Below, one piece after another: positions 35,529-43,922 of a stretch of 64,000 bases of DNA. Both the position numbers and the translations under genes were made by a program. Within the stretch, counting starts at the first letter, position 1; each line of letters opens with the position of its first letter. The notes beneath the pieces were generated by a model. The model searched no databases. It was not told the origin of the DNA and worked only from the letters and a program-made list of their open reading frames with translations. Origin of the DNA: Streptomyces asiaticus (GTDB lineage Bacteria > Actinomycetota > Actinomycetes > Streptomycetales > Streptomycetaceae); NCBI RefSeq assembly GCF_018138715.1, contig NZ_JAGSHX010000001.1:806001-870000 (forward strand). The letters are read 5' to 3'.

Positions 35529-36464
35529 ATGGACCTCGACACCGTCCGGACCTTCGTCGCCGCCGCCGACGCGGGGCAGTTCCAGGAGGCCGCCGCCGAG
35601 CTCGCGGTCACCCAGCAGGCCGTCTCCAAGCGCATCGCCGCGCTGGAGCGTGCCCTCGGCGTGCGGCTGTTCACCCGCACTCCGCGCGGTGCCGAGCTCA
35701 CCATCGACGGGCAGGCGTTCCTGCCGCACGCGCGCGAGCTGCTGCGCGTCGCCGAGCGCGCGGTCTCGTCCGTGCGCGCCGGCCGCCGTCCGCTGCGCGT
35801 CGACGTGATCGCCTCGCGCACCGCGCAGTCGGCCCTGATGCGCGGGTTCCACCGTGCGCACCCCGAGATCGACCTCGACGTGGTGATGCTGTTCGATGTC
35901 GAGACGGCCGTCGCCGCCATCCGGTCCGGCACGATCGACGCCTCCTTCCGCGCCGTCGCCATGCCCGGCCGACCCCTTCCCGAGGACATCGAGTCCGTCC
36001 GGGTGCTCGACGAGCCGCTCCAGCTGCTCACCGGCCCCGCACACGCGCTGGCGGGCGCCCGGTCGGTGACCGTCGCCCAGCTCGCCGGGCACCGGATCTG
36101 GATGCCCGGCATCGTCCCCGGTACCGAATGGGCCGCCTACTACGACGACCTCGTCGCCGAGTTCGGCCTCACCATCGAGGCGACGGGCCCCAACTTCGGC
36201 TCCGACGCGCTCCTCGACACCATCGCCGACACCCCGGCCCTGGCCACCTTCATGAGCGAGCAGACCCGCCTCGTCTGGCCCGCCGGCCACGGCCTGCGCC
36301 GCATCCCGGTCACCGACCCGACACCCGTCTACCCGCACTCCCTCCTCTGGCACCGCGACAACCCCCACCCGGCGCTGGCCACCCTCCGCGCCCACCTCGC
36401 CACCACGGCGACCGGCCACGACGCCGCCGGGACCTGGGCACCGGGCTGGGTGATTCCGCGCTGA
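35529..36464 (+). CDS. LysR-family transcriptional regulator
   Basis: A 311-residue LysR protein. Seen: N-terminal helix-turn-helix MDLDTVRTFVAAADAGQF with EAAAELAVTQQAVSKRIAAL and ALGVRLFTRTPRGAELT; effector domain from about residue 90 to 300. The ATG at 35529 fits the family start exactly. It is divergent from the MFS exporter, and the palindromes between them overlap its own leader. Known: this arrangement usually means autoregulation plus activation or repression of the transporter in response to its substrate. The 3' end runs into a short tandem-repeat stretch. Confidence 0.93.
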   Translation: MDLDTVRTFVAAADAGQFQEAAAELAVTQQAVSKRIAALERALGVRLFTRTPRGAELTIDGQAFLPHARELLRVAERAVSSVRAGRRPLRVDVIASRTAQSALMRGFHRAHPEIDLDVVMLFDVETAVAAIRSGTIDASFRAVAMPGRPLPEDIESVRVLDEPLQLLTGPAHALAGARSVTVAQLAGHRIWMPGIVPGTEWAAYYDDLVAEFGLTIEATGPNFGSDALLDTIADTPALATFMSEQTRLVWPAGHGLRRIPVTDPTPVYPHSLLWHRDNPHPALATLRAHLATTATGHDAAGTWAPGWVIPR

Positions 36465-36537
36465 ACCCCGCCACGTCCTCGCTGAACGCCGCCACGTCCT
36501 CGACCGCCGTGACCGCCACGTCCTCGACCGCCGTGGT
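36461..36537 (+). repeat. Short tandem repeats after the LysR gene
   Basis: Seen: GCCACGTCCTCG occurs three times (36470-36481, 36491-36502, 36515-36526), embedded in larger units CTGAAC-N3-GCCACGTCCTCG and ACCGCCGTGACCGCC. It lies just past the LysR stop and before the convergent XRE gene; no coding function seen. Confidence 0.75.
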
Positions 36538-36563
36538 CGGGCCGACGGCCGTCCCCAGCGGTC

Positions 36564-37433
36564 TCAGCCGGACACCGCGCGCAGCGCTCCGGACCGGCGG
36601 CCGGTCAGCCGGTCCAGCGCGGCGGCGGAGGCGTCGTCGGCGGGGATGTGCACCACCAGGCGCTGATCGTCGTCGGCGGGCAGCTCCAGCGTCTCGTACG
36701 CCAGGCGGAGTTCCCCCTCCTCGGGGTGAACGAGACGCAGGACGCCGTTCGCCCTCGGCAGACCGGGCAGGGTCGCCACCCGCTCGGCGAAGTCCGGACC
36801 GGCGGTCACGGTCAGCTCGTCGGCGACCGCCGCGATATGGGGGTCCGCGCGGAACGGCCCCTGCTTGAGCGCGGCCACCTGGTCATCGGCGACCCGGTCC
36901 CAGTTCGGGTAGGCGGTGCGTGACCGCGGGTCGGTGAAGACGTAGCGGACGAGGCTGGGCGGACCGCCGTCCGCGCCGTGGGCATCGAGGAGCCCCAGCG
37001 GCCGGGTGAGCCGTTCGTACGCCTCCGTCCAGGCCAGGAGCTCGCCCAGCCCGTTGCGCAGAACGGCCGGGGCGGGCTCGAGACGGTCCAGCAGCGCCCG
37101 CACGGTGGGCCGCACCGTACGGCCGGGCACCGCTCCGCCCCGGCAGGTGAACCCGCCCTCGGCGCCCTTGGAGAGCCGGTGCAGATGGACCCGCTCGCTC
37201 GCGGTCAGCCGTAGCGCGTCGGCGAGCGCGGAGAGCACTGACGCGGACGGTCTGCGGTCGCGCCCCTGCTCCAGCCGGGTCACATACTCCACGCTGACCC
37301 CGGCGAGCGTGGCCAGCTCGGCCCGGCGCAGCCCCGGCGTCCGGCGGCGCGGCCCGGTGGGCAGCCCCACGTCGGCGGGGGCCACGGCCTCGCGGCGGCT
37401 GCGGAGGAAGAGCCCCAGCTCGTTGTCGCTCAC
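36564..37433 (-). CDS. XRE-family regulator with MmyB-type ligand-binding domain
   Basis: A 289-residue regulator of the MmyB/MLTR class. Seen: helix-turn-helix at residues 3-80 with RRTPGLRRAELATLAGVSVEYVTRLEQGRDRRP (read in parts), then the PAS-like domain (PF17765) with LLAWTEAYERL, VRYVFTDPRSR and the closing HPEEGELRLAYETLELP. GTG start with no clear ribosome site, possibly a leaderless or near-leaderless message. It is divergent from an FMN reductase gene 142 bp away. Known: family members control neighbouring oxidoreductases. Inferred: regulator of the divergent reductase. Confidence 0.92.
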   Translation of the reverse strand: MSDNELGLFLRSRREAVAPADVGLPTGPRRRTPGLRRAELATLAGVSVEYVTRLEQGRDRRPSASVLSALADALRLTASERVHLHRLSKGAEGGFTCRGGAVPGRTVRPTVRALLDRLEPAPAVLRNGLGELLAWTEAYERLTRPLGLLDAHGADGGPPSLVRYVFTDPRSRTAYPNWDRVADDQVAALKQGPFRADPHIAAVADELTVTAGPDFAERVATLPGLPRANGVLRLVHPEEGELRLAYETLELPADDDQRLVVHIPADDASAAALDRLTGRRSGALRAVSG

Positions 37434-37575
37434 GCTGTGAACGTAACAGCCGCGCCGGTGCGGATGGTGGCCGTGCCACTACCAGTCTCGGCCCGGCCTT
37501 CCTGGCACCCGGTGGCCCCGGCAGATTCGAAGGCGATCCAACGGACCCCAGCACAAGGAAAGGTGCTGAACAACC

Positions 37576-38190
37576 ATGACCACGGAGCCCCAGAACGGTG
37601 CGTCCCTCGACCTCGCGGTGATCATCGGCAGTGTCCGGGAGGGCCGCTTCGGCCCGGTGGTCGCGAAGTGGTTCGCGGAACGCGCCGAGGAGTACGGCCG
37701 CTTCACGGTGAGCCTCGTCGATCTCGCCGACACCGCCCTGCCACTGGCCCTCCCGGCGGTGCCGCCCGCCCTCGAACCCCGTATGGCCCGCCCTGCCGGG
37801 ATGGCGGACCTCACCCGGCGGCTTGAGCGGGCCGACGCGGTGGTCGTGGTGACGCCCGACTACAACCGCAGCTTCCCCGCCTCCCTGAAGGCCGCGATCG
37901 ACTGGCACTACACGGAGTGGGAGGCCAAGCCGATCGGCTTCGTCGGCTACAGCGGAGCCAGCGGCGGCCTGCTCGCCATCGAGCAGCTCCGCCAGGTCTT
38001 CGCCGAACTCCAGGCCCACACGGTGCGCAATGTCGTGACGTTCCCCCGCTACTACGAGCTTTTCGGCCCGGAGGGCGAGCTACGGGACCCGGAGGGCCCG
38101 AACGGCGCCGCGAAGGCGATGCTCGACGAGCTGCTGTGGTGGGGCGAACTCCTCCACGAGGCACGTCGCACCCGGGCCGAGACCTCCTGA
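37576..38190 (+). CDS. NADPH-dependent FMN reductase family protein
   Basis: A 204-residue flavodoxin-fold oxidoreductase. Seen: N-terminal phosphate-binding loop AVIIGSVREGRFGP, the FMN ring-binding VVVTPDYNRSFPASLKAAIDW, and PIGFVGYSGASGG. These are the three family hallmarks (PF03358). ATG 37576 with AAGGAAAGG about 12 bases upstream. Known: such enzymes supply reduced FMN or reduce quinones and azo compounds in the cytosol. It is divergent from the MmyB-type regulator, which probably controls it. Confidence 0.93.
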   Translation: MTTEPQNGASLDLAVIIGSVREGRFGPVVAKWFAERAEEYGRFTVSLVDLADTALPLALPAVPPALEPRMARPAGMADLTRRLERADAVVVVTPDYNRSFPASLKAAIDWHYTEWEAKPIGFVGYSGASGGLLAIEQLRQVFAELQAHTVRNVVTFPRYYELFGPEGELRDPEGPNGAAKAMLDELLWWGELLHEARRTRAETS

Positions 38191-38209
38191 GCGGCCGCCC
38201 GCGCCGGGC

Positions 38210-38782
38210 TCAACTGTCCAGCAGCCTGACCATGTCATCGATCACGCCTTCGTTCGTGAACCGTGCCAGCCATGTGGCGAACCGCGGGCCGAACGCGCAC
38301 ATGGCCGCCTTGCCGATGGCCGCTTCCTCGTCCTCGTCTGGCGGGGTGAGACCGAAGTTCCGGTCCAGCCAGATCAGGTACTCCTGACGTGCCGGGAAGA
38401 GCTCGTCGAGATCCTCGTCCTCGTAGGCGACGTCGCGTTCGACGGGGAGCAGCCGGAGCAGCTCTCGCAGGTTGCGCGCATGGACCCAGACGTCGCCCTC
38501 GTCGCCGAGGAACACGACGGGAAGGTCCGCGAGGTCGGCCCGGCCGTCGAACCGCCACAGCGCGTAGCCCGAACCGCTGCCGGTGGCCCGTGCGAAGGGG
38601 ATCAGCTGGTCGAAGAACTCGGCGCGGCTGGGGTTCTTCGGATCGTCCAGCCAGCCCTTGAGCTCGTTCTTGTCGTCGTAGTCGAGCAGCTCGAAGCCAT
38701 CCGCGTAGCTGTGCGTCCCGAACTTGTCGTCGAACTCCCGGAGGAGATTGAGCTCCAGGATGGGCGAGTACACGCTGTTCAT
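38210..38782 (-). CDS. SMI1/KNR4-like (SUKH) protein
   Basis: A 190-residue cytosolic protein. Seen: acidic, with LIPFARATGSGSGYALWRFD followed by LPVVFLGDEGDVWVHARNLRELLRLL, the pattern of the second half of SUKH/SMI1-KNR4 domains; the N-terminal part (LELNLLREFDDKFGT) is less typical. Known: SUKH proteins are often immunity partners of polymorphic toxins, but many are solitary. No toxin gene is nearby. An in-frame GTG nine bases upstream is also possible; GGTGG before the ATG is a weak ribosome site. It converges with the FMN reductase gene. Family call moderate, role unknown. Confidence 0.65.
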   Translation of the reverse strand: MNSVYSPILELNLLREFDDKFGTHSYADGFELLDYDDKNELKGWLDDPKNPSRAEFFDQLIPFARATGSGSGYALWRFDGRADLADLPVVFLGDEGDVWVHARNLRELLRLLPVERDVAYEDEDLDELFPARQEYLIWLDRNFGLTPPDEDEEAAIGKAAMCAFGPRFATWLARFTNEGVIDDMVRLLDS

Positions 38783-38899
38783 GATGGCCACCGTGACGGA
38801 GAGGCGGGGTCGTGTGATCGCATCGTATTGCCGCCGGTGTGCGCGCGGGACTCGGATGCGGCAACTACTGCGGCAACAAACCCTGTCACCTGCCGGAGA

Positions 38900-39370
38900 T
38901 CACCCTCGCTTCCCGGCCTCCTTCTCCCGCACCTTCTCCACGACCGTGTCCTCCGGCTCCACCGTCCGTCCGTCCGCCGCCTGAATCCGCAAAGGGCGCA
39001 ACGGGCGGCCGGTCCGGCGGTCCAGTAGGCGGGAGTGGTCCTCGCCGGGGGTGAAGCACTGTTCCTCGCCCCACTGGCGCAGGGCGACGATCACCGGGAA
39101 CAAGGCGCGGCCCTTGTCCGTGAGGAGGTACTCGCGGTGGGACCCGCCGTCCGGCGCGGGCTCGCCGCGCAGCACCCCGGCCTCCTCCAGTGCGCGCAGC
39201 CGTGCCGCCAGGATGTTCTTGGCGATGCCGAGGCTGCGCTGGAACTCGCCGAAGCGGCGGCTGCCGTCGAAGGCGTCCCGCACGATCAGCAGCGACCACC
39301 AGTCGCCGATGGCGTTCACGGTCCGGGCGACGGGACAGGGGTCGGCGTCGAAACGGGTGCGGGCGACCAT
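38900..39370 (-). CDS. HxlR-family transcriptional regulator
   Basis: A 156-residue winged-helix regulator. Seen: the HxlR signature with N-terminal cysteine DPCPVARTVNAIGDWWSLLIVRDA, then GSRRFGEFQRSLGIAKNILAARL and a wing HREYLLTDKGRALFPVI. ATG 39370 has GGAGAGGAG ten bases upstream. Known: the conserved Cys (residue 12) is a redox or electrophile sensor in members such as YodB. It is divergent from an MFS exporter with a long inverted repeat in the gap, so it probably represses that exporter and itself until an electrophilic or drug signal arrives. The tail of about 45 residues after the wing is charged and unusual. Confidence 0.93.
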   Translation of the reverse strand: MVARTRFDADPCPVARTVNAIGDWWSLLIVRDAFDGSRRFGEFQRSLGIAKNILAARLRALEEAGVLRGEPAPDGGSHREYLLTDKGRALFPVIVALRQWGEEQCFTPGEDHSRLLDRRTGRPLRPLRIQAADGRTVEPEDTVVEKVREKEAGKRG

Positions 39371-39413
39371 CCGTGGCTCCTCTCCTCCGGCTCCCCGGAT
39401 CTCCTCCAGAGAT

Positions 39414-39468
39414 GGTTGCAACATGCTACCTCGCACGTCTACTGTCACGTCGGTAGCAAGATGCAACC
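39414..39468. promoter_or_regulatory. HxlR operator: two 17-bp inverted arms
   Basis: Seen: GGTTGCAACATGCTACC (39414-39430) and GGTAGCAAGATGCAACC (39452-39468) are inverted repeats of each other at 14 of 17 positions, 21 bp apart, in the gap between the HxlR and MFS genes. Inferred: paired binding sites for the HxlR dimer, controlling both promoters. Confidence 0.72.
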
Positions 39469-39487
39469 GAATGGAAGGTGTGCCGGC

Positions 39488-40786
39488 ATGGCGATCGAAT
39501 GCTCGGATGCGGGCGGCGGGACCGGGGGGGCCGGGGGGACCGGCGGTCACCAGGCGCCTGCCGCGGCGTCGGCGTCGGACGCATCGCCGCCCGCCGGGCT
39601 CGTGCCCCTGCTCGCCCTCGCCTGCGGCAGCTCCGTCGCCACCGTCTACTTCGCCCAGCCGCTGCTGGTGACCCTCGGCGAGCGGTTCGCGGTCGGCTCA
39701 GGATTGCTCGGCGTGATCGTCACCGTGACTCAACTCGGCTATGCGGTGGGCCTGTTGACGCTGGTGCCGCTCGGCGACCTGCTCGACCGCCGGCGGCTGG
39801 TCACCGGTCAGCTCGGGCTGCTGGCACTGGCACTCCTGGCCGCCGGGCTGGCGCCGGGCGTGGCGGCGCTGCTCGGCGCGCTCGCCGTGGTCGGGCTGCT
39901 CGCCGTCGTCGCCCAGACGATGGTCGCGGCGGCTGCCGCTCTGACCCCGCCCGCCCGGCGCGGCCGTGCCGTCGGGACGGTCACCGGCGGTATCGTCACC
40001 GGAATCCTGCTGGCCCGCGCCGCCGCCGGTGTCCTCGCCGACCTCGCCGGCTGGCGGGCGGTCTATCTGGCGTCCGCGGGCGTCACCGCCGTCCTCGCCT
40101 TGCTGCTGCGTCGTGTTCTGCCCCTGGGCGCACCGTCCGCCGGGGTGCGTGAGGCGTCGTACGGACGACTGGTGGCCTCGACCGTCACCCTGTTCGCCCG
40201 CCATCCGCTGCTGCGGATCCGGGGCGCGCTCGCCCTGCTGGTGTTCGCAGCCTTCAGCACGCTGTGGAGCGGCGTGGCACAGCCCCTGAGCGGTCCGCCG
40301 TGGTCGCTGTCGCACACCGCGATCGGAGCGTTCGGGCTCGCCGGGGCGGCCGGGGCGGTCGCCGCCGGAGTGGCCGGGCGCTGGAACGACCGGGGACTCG
40401 CCCAGCGCACGACCGGTGTCGGCCTCGCACTGCTGGCGCTCTCCTGGCTCCCGATCGCACTGACCCGGCAATCGCTGTGGGCGCTGGCGATCGGCGCCGT
40501 CCTGCTGGACTTCGCCGTACAGGCCGTCCACGTCACCAACCAGACCCTGATCCACGCCGTCCGGCCCGACGCGGGCAGCAGGATCATCGGCGGCTACATG
40601 GTCTTCTACTCGGCGGGCAGCAGCCTCGGCGCCCTCGGCTCCTCCCTCGCCTACGCGACGGCGGGCTGGCCGGCGGTGACGGTTCTCGGCGCGTCCTTCA
40701 GCCTCGCCGCCCTGCTGCTGTGGGCGACGACCCGCCGTAGGGGGCTGCCCGGCGACCACCCGGCAGTCGAGCCGGACGTCAACTGA
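39488..40786 (+). CDS. MFS exporter
   Basis: A 432-residue major facilitator transporter with twelve predicted segments. Seen: Gly/Ala-rich N-terminal tail of 35 residues, then LVPLLALACGSSVATVYFAQPLL, the motif-A loop GDLLDRRRLVTGQ, and a motif-C-like stretch TGGIVTGILLARAAAG in segment 5. Second half: VQAVHVTNQTLIHAVRP and GGYMVFYSAGSSLGALGS. ATG 39488 with GGAAGG about nine bases upstream. Known: resembles the YnfM/drug:proton antiporters with the start PLLALACGSSVATVYFAQPL. Divergent from an HxlR regulator, which points to substrate-induced efflux. The gene ends at a strong bidirectional terminator. Confidence 0.9.
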   Translation: MAIECSDAGGGTGGAGGTGGHQAPAAASASDASPPAGLVPLLALACGSSVATVYFAQPLLVTLGERFAVGSGLLGVIVTVTQLGYAVGLLTLVPLGDLLDRRRLVTGQLGLLALALLAAGLAPGVAALLGALAVVGLLAVVAQTMVAAAAALTPPARRGRAVGTVTGGIVTGILLARAAAGVLADLAGWRAVYLASAGVTAVLALLLRRVLPLGAPSAGVREASYGRLVASTVTLFARHPLLRIRGALALLVFAAFSTLWSGVAQPLSGPPWSLSHTAIGAFGLAGAAGAVAAGVAGRWNDRGLAQRTTGVGLALLALSWLPIALTRQSLWALAIGAVLLDFAVQAVHVTNQTLIHAVRPDAGSRIIGGYMVFYSAGSSLGALGSSLAYATAGWPAVTVLGASFSLAALLLWATTRRRGLPGDHPAVEPDVN

Positions 40787-40854
40787 CCGCCAGGCCATGG
40801 ACCTGGCGGCGGGACCCCCGGGCCGGGCGCCCATATGAGGGCCCGGCCCGGGGG
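40787..40854. terminator. Double-hairpin bidirectional terminator
   Basis: Seen: CCGCCAGG-N7-CCTGGCGG (40787-40809), then a perfect 14-bp stem CCCCCGGGCCGGGC / GCCCGGCCCGGGGG (40815-40854), between the convergent MFS and symporter genes. Confidence 0.85.
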
Positions 40855-40860
40855 AGCGGG

Positions 40861-42363
40861 TCAGCCGGTGCCGGCCGTGGCTTCGGGTTCGGGGCGCAGG
40901 GCGGCGGTGGTTGCGGGGGCGGGGCTCGCGGTGCGGGTGACGGCGGAGATGCCCACCATGGCCACGGTGTTGAGCACGAGGGCGATGACGCCGACGTTGA
41001 GGTCCTTCACCGCCTGGGGGAGTCCCGGCAGGAGGCTGCCCACCGTGGCTCCGGAGAGGGTGACGACGGCGACCGTGGTGACTCCGACGACGATGCCCGC
41101 CGCCGCTCCCTCTTTGGTGACGAACTGCCGTGGCGCGAGGCTCGCCAGCAGTGCGGGGAAGAGCTGGGTGACCAGTGCGTAGCCCATGAGCAGCAGCGAG
41201 ACGATCGAACTGCCGCCGTTGAAGGTGAAGTAGAGGGAGACCAGGGCGAGGGCGGGGACGAGCAGTTGTGCGAGGCGGCCGATGTGCTGCTCGCTGGTGT
41301 GGGGCCGGGCGAGGCGGTAGACGTTCTTCGCCAGGCAGGTCGCGGAGGTCATGAGCAGCAGGGATCCGGGGACCAGTGCGGTGAGCAGCCCGGCGCCACC
41401 GACGATGCCGACGAACCAGGAGGGGAAGGTGGCGGTGGTGATGCGCAGCAGGGACAGGTCCGCGTCGGCGCCCTTGAGGCCGGGCACGACCAGGATGGCG
41501 GTGAAGCCGACGAAGAAGACGAAGAGCAGGATGAGCTGGTAGAGCGGCATGAAGACGGCGTTACGGCGGAAGACGCGTTCGTTCTGGGCGCTGTAGGAGG
41601 CGCTGAAGTTGTGCGGCCACATGTAGAAGCCGACCGCCGAGAGCAGCACGGTGGAGGCGAACCACGAGGCGCTCATGCCGCTGGAGGGCAGGGTGAGGAG
41701 CTGGGGGTGGGCCTTGTCCACCGCGTGGAACATCTCCCCGACACCGCCGAAGTAGTGCATCGGCAGGTAGATGCCGAGGATGAGGACGATCGCGAGGATG
41801 ACGACGTCCTTGAGCACCGAGGTCCAGGCCGAGCCGTGGATGCCCGAGATCGTCACATAGAGGGTCAGTGCCACCGTGCCGAGCACGACGGCCCAGTGGG
41901 AGGAGATCCGGCCGTCGGAGGAGATGGACACGATGATCCCCAGCCCTTTGAGCTGGAGGACGAGATAGGGCACCATCGCGACGACTCCGACGAGGGCCAC
42001 CAGCGCGCCGAGCAGCGGGCTGTTGAACTTGGCGACGAAGAAGTCGGACTGCGAGATCAGCCGGTGCTGTTTGGCGTAGCGCCACACGGCCGGGAGCAGC
42101 CAGTACGACAGGACGTAGGCCAGCGAGGCGTAACAGAGGATGTAGTAGGCGGGCGCGCCCTTGCCGTAGGCCCATCCCGAGGCGCCCAGGAAGGTGAAGG
42201 TCGTGTAGATCTCGCCGGCCAGCAGCAGGAAGACGAAGACCGTCCCGAAGCCGCGGCCGCCCACCGACCACTGTTCGAGATTCATGTCCCTGCCACGGCG
42301 GGCGCGCAGCCCCAGCCCCAGCGCCGCGAGCAGGAAGGCGAAGATGACGGCGAGGGCGATCAT
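40861..42363 (-). CDS. Sodium:solute symporter (SSS family)
   Basis: A 500-residue transporter with 13 predicted segments. Seen: N-terminal MNLEQWSVGGRGFGTVFVFLLLAGEIYTTFTFLGASGWAYGKG in parts (WSVGGRGFG, GEIYTTFTFLG), the sodium-site helix GVVAMVPYLVLQLKGLG, and the SSS signature region in TFPSWFVGIVGGAGLLTALVPGSLLLMTSA. It starts in a 4-bp overlap with a DUF3311 gene, the standard partner of this branch. Known: relatives carry monocarboxylates, pantothenate, or ureides. Inferred: since the divergent side is a relic ureide/glyoxylate locus, the original substrate may be allantoin or glyoxylate-related, but this is not shown by sequence. Confidence 0.9.
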   Translation of the reverse strand: MIALAVIFAFLLAALGLGLRARRGRDMNLEQWSVGGRGFGTVFVFLLLAGEIYTTFTFLGASGWAYGKGAPAYYILCYASLAYVLSYWLLPAVWRYAKQHRLISQSDFFVAKFNSPLLGALVALVGVVAMVPYLVLQLKGLGIIVSISSDGRISSHWAVVLGTVALTLYVTISGIHGSAWTSVLKDVVILAIVLILGIYLPMHYFGGVGEMFHAVDKAHPQLLTLPSSGMSASWFASTVLLSAVGFYMWPHNFSASYSAQNERVFRRNAVFMPLYQLILLFVFFVGFTAILVVPGLKGADADLSLLRITTATFPSWFVGIVGGAGLLTALVPGSLLLMTSATCLAKNVYRLARPHTSEQHIGRLAQLLVPALALVSLYFTFNGGSSIVSLLLMGYALVTQLFPALLASLAPRQFVTKEGAAAGIVVGVTTVAVVTLSGATVGSLLPGLPQAVKDLNVGVIALVLNTVAMVGISAVTRTASPAPATTAALRPEPEATAGTG

Positions 42364-42560
42364 GAGCTCTGCTCCTCACGGTTCGCCGGGTCCAGGCGGT
42401 AGATGACGGCCATGGTCGCCGAGATCAGCACGACCCACATGACCAGCCAGAAGAGGTTGAACGGCATACCGAGGACGTAGGGCGTCACCCGGTTCGCGAA
42501 GAAGATCCCCCCGAGGATCCCGAGGAACGGGATCGCGCCGAGCAGATGGATGGGTTTCAC
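42360..42560 (-). CDS. DUF3311 small membrane protein
   Basis: A 66-residue protein with two hydrophobic segments, IHLLGAIPFLGILGGIFFAN and FNLFWLVMWVVLISATMAVIY. Known: this matches DUF3311 (PF11755), almost always encoded just before an SSS-family symporter. GTG 42560 has AGGAGG eight bases upstream, which decides the start over an ATG 33 bases earlier. The stop overlaps the symporter start. Inferred: accessory subunit of the symporter. Confidence 0.92.
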   Translation of the reverse strand: MKPIHLLGAIPFLGILGGIFFANRVTPYVLGMPFNLFWLVMWVVLISATMAVIYRLDPANREEQSS

Positions 42561-42803
42561 GTCGAGAACCTCCTGGGCCGGGCCGTACTCCACCAGGGCG
42601 GCTGACCAGGGCCGCTGACCGGGTCCGCCGGCAAGACCTCGGCGGCAGATGAGGCGGGGCCGCGGCGCTTTTCGTCATGCGGAATTTATTTTTCGATTGG
42701 CAGATGTATAGGTCCGCCGTGAGGGCCTGTCAAGGCTTTTTGTAGCAGAAAATACTATCCGCATCGCAGAAGGCTCGAGATCCCGACGCTCAAGGGAGAT
42801 CCC

Positions 42804-43196
42804 ATGGCGCGCATGTTCCTCAACGGCCAGGCGATGGAGGGCGGCCCCTTCCATCACCATCTGCGCGGAGCCCCCCTCGTCGCCCGGACCCGCACCGCCC
42901 CCGGCCACCGCTTCTTCTCGATCCGGGACACCTGCCCCGGGCTACTGCCCGACCCCGCTGTCGGCACCGCGGTGGAGGGCGAGGTCTACGACATCCCCGA
43001 CGAGGTGCTGCGCGACCAACTGCTGCCCGCCGAGCCGCCGGAACTGGAGTTCGGGATCATCCGGCTCCAGGACGGTTCCGCGTCCTTCTCGATGGTCCTT
43101 TACCGCAGCGAGCTGGAGAGGGACGTCCACAAGGAGATCACCGACTTCCGTGGCTGGCGTCCGTACCTGAAGAGCCTCGGCGGGGAGCACTGGTGA
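42804..43196 (+). CDS. Allophanate-hydrolase C-terminal-like / gamma-glutamylcyclotransferase-fold protein
   Basis: A 130-residue protein. Seen: MFLNGQAMEGGPFHHHL at the start, ARTRTAPGHRFFSI, EVYDIPDEVL and ELEFGIIRLQDGSASFSMVLY; this is the pattern of the allophanate hydrolase C-terminal domain (PF21986), a gamma-glutamylcyclotransferase-like fold found also as a free protein. Known: free versions lie in actinomycete ureide and glyoxylate gene sets. Its stop overlaps the start of the hydroxypyruvate isomerase fragment (GTGA), so it led that former operon. GGGAG lies seven bases before the ATG. The full catalytic role is not established; intact here. Confidence 0.75.
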   Translation: MARMFLNGQAMEGGPFHHHLRGAPLVARTRTAPGHRFFSIRDTCPGLLPDPAVGTAVEGEVYDIPDEVLRDQLLPAEPPELEFGIIRLQDGSASFSMVLYRSELERDVHKEITDFRGWRPYLKSLGGEHW

Positions 43197-43478
43197 AGAG
43201 CCGTCTTCCCTGCACGGTCAATCTGTCGATCCTGTTCACCGAGCTGCCGCTGCTCGAGCGCCCGGCCGCCGCGAAGGCCGCGGGGTTCGACGCGGTCGAG
43301 TTCTGGTGGCCCTACCCGACGGCCGTGCCGACGGACGCGGAGGCCGATGCCTTCGTGCGGGCGGTGCGCGCCGCCGGTGTCCGCCTGACCGGCCTGAACT
43401 TCTTCGCCGGGGACATGCTCGGGGGCGACCGGGGCCTGGTCTCCTGGCCGGGCCGCGCCGCGGAGTTCCGCGACAACC
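43193..43478 (+). pseudogene. hyi: Hydroxypyruvate isomerase, 5' fragment
   Basis: Seen: the first 95 codons (NLSILFTELPLLERPAAAKAAGFDAVEFWWP, read in parts; then [31 protein letters not shown] in parts) match the N-terminus of hydroxypyruvate isomerase; after FRDN the similarity stops abruptly and the next bases, in another frame, belong to glyoxylate carboligase. Known: Hyi is about 258 residues and interconverts hydroxypyruvate and tartronate semialdehyde. Inferred: a deletion removed the last two thirds of this gene, the tartronate semialdehyde reductase gene that normally follows, and most of gcl. Confidence 0.85.
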
Positions 43479-43922
43479 GCCGATCCGGACGCCACCGTCG
43501 TCGCCCTCTCCGGCGACTACGACTTCCAATTCATGATCGAGGAACTCGCCGTCGGCGCCCAGTTCCAGATCCCCTACCTCCACATCGTCGTCAACAACGC
43601 CTACCTCGGTCTGATCCGCCAGGCGCAGCGCGGCTTCGACATGGACTACTGCGTCCAGCTGTCCTTCGACAACGTCAACGCCCCCGAGGTGGGCGGCTAC
43701 GGCGTCGACCACGTCAAGGTCGCCGAGGGGCTGGGCTGCAAGGCCGTCCGCGTGCTCGAGCCCGACCGCATCGCGCCCGCCCTCGAAGAGGCCAAGAAGC
43801 TGATGGCCGAGTACCGGGTACCGGTGGTTGTCGAGGTCATCCTCGAACGCGTCACCAACGTGTCCATGGGAACCGAACTCGACAACATCGCGGAGTTCGA
43901 GGAATTGGCCACCCCCGGGTGA
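43479..43922 (+). pseudogene. gcl: Glyoxylate carboligase, 3' fragment
   Basis: Seen: from 43479 the frame reads [19 protein letters not shown], then [39 protein letters not shown] and [18 protein letters not shown] up to a TGA at 43920-43922. These are the thiamine-diphosphate-binding GDxxxx-NN motif and C-terminus of glyoxylate carboligase. About 147 of some 590 residues remain. The internal ATG at 43533 could allow translation of an inactive stub. Known: Gcl condenses two glyoxylates to tartronate semialdehyde. The last residues (EFEELATPG) are followed at once by allantoicase coding sequence, a second deletion junction. Confidence 0.9.
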
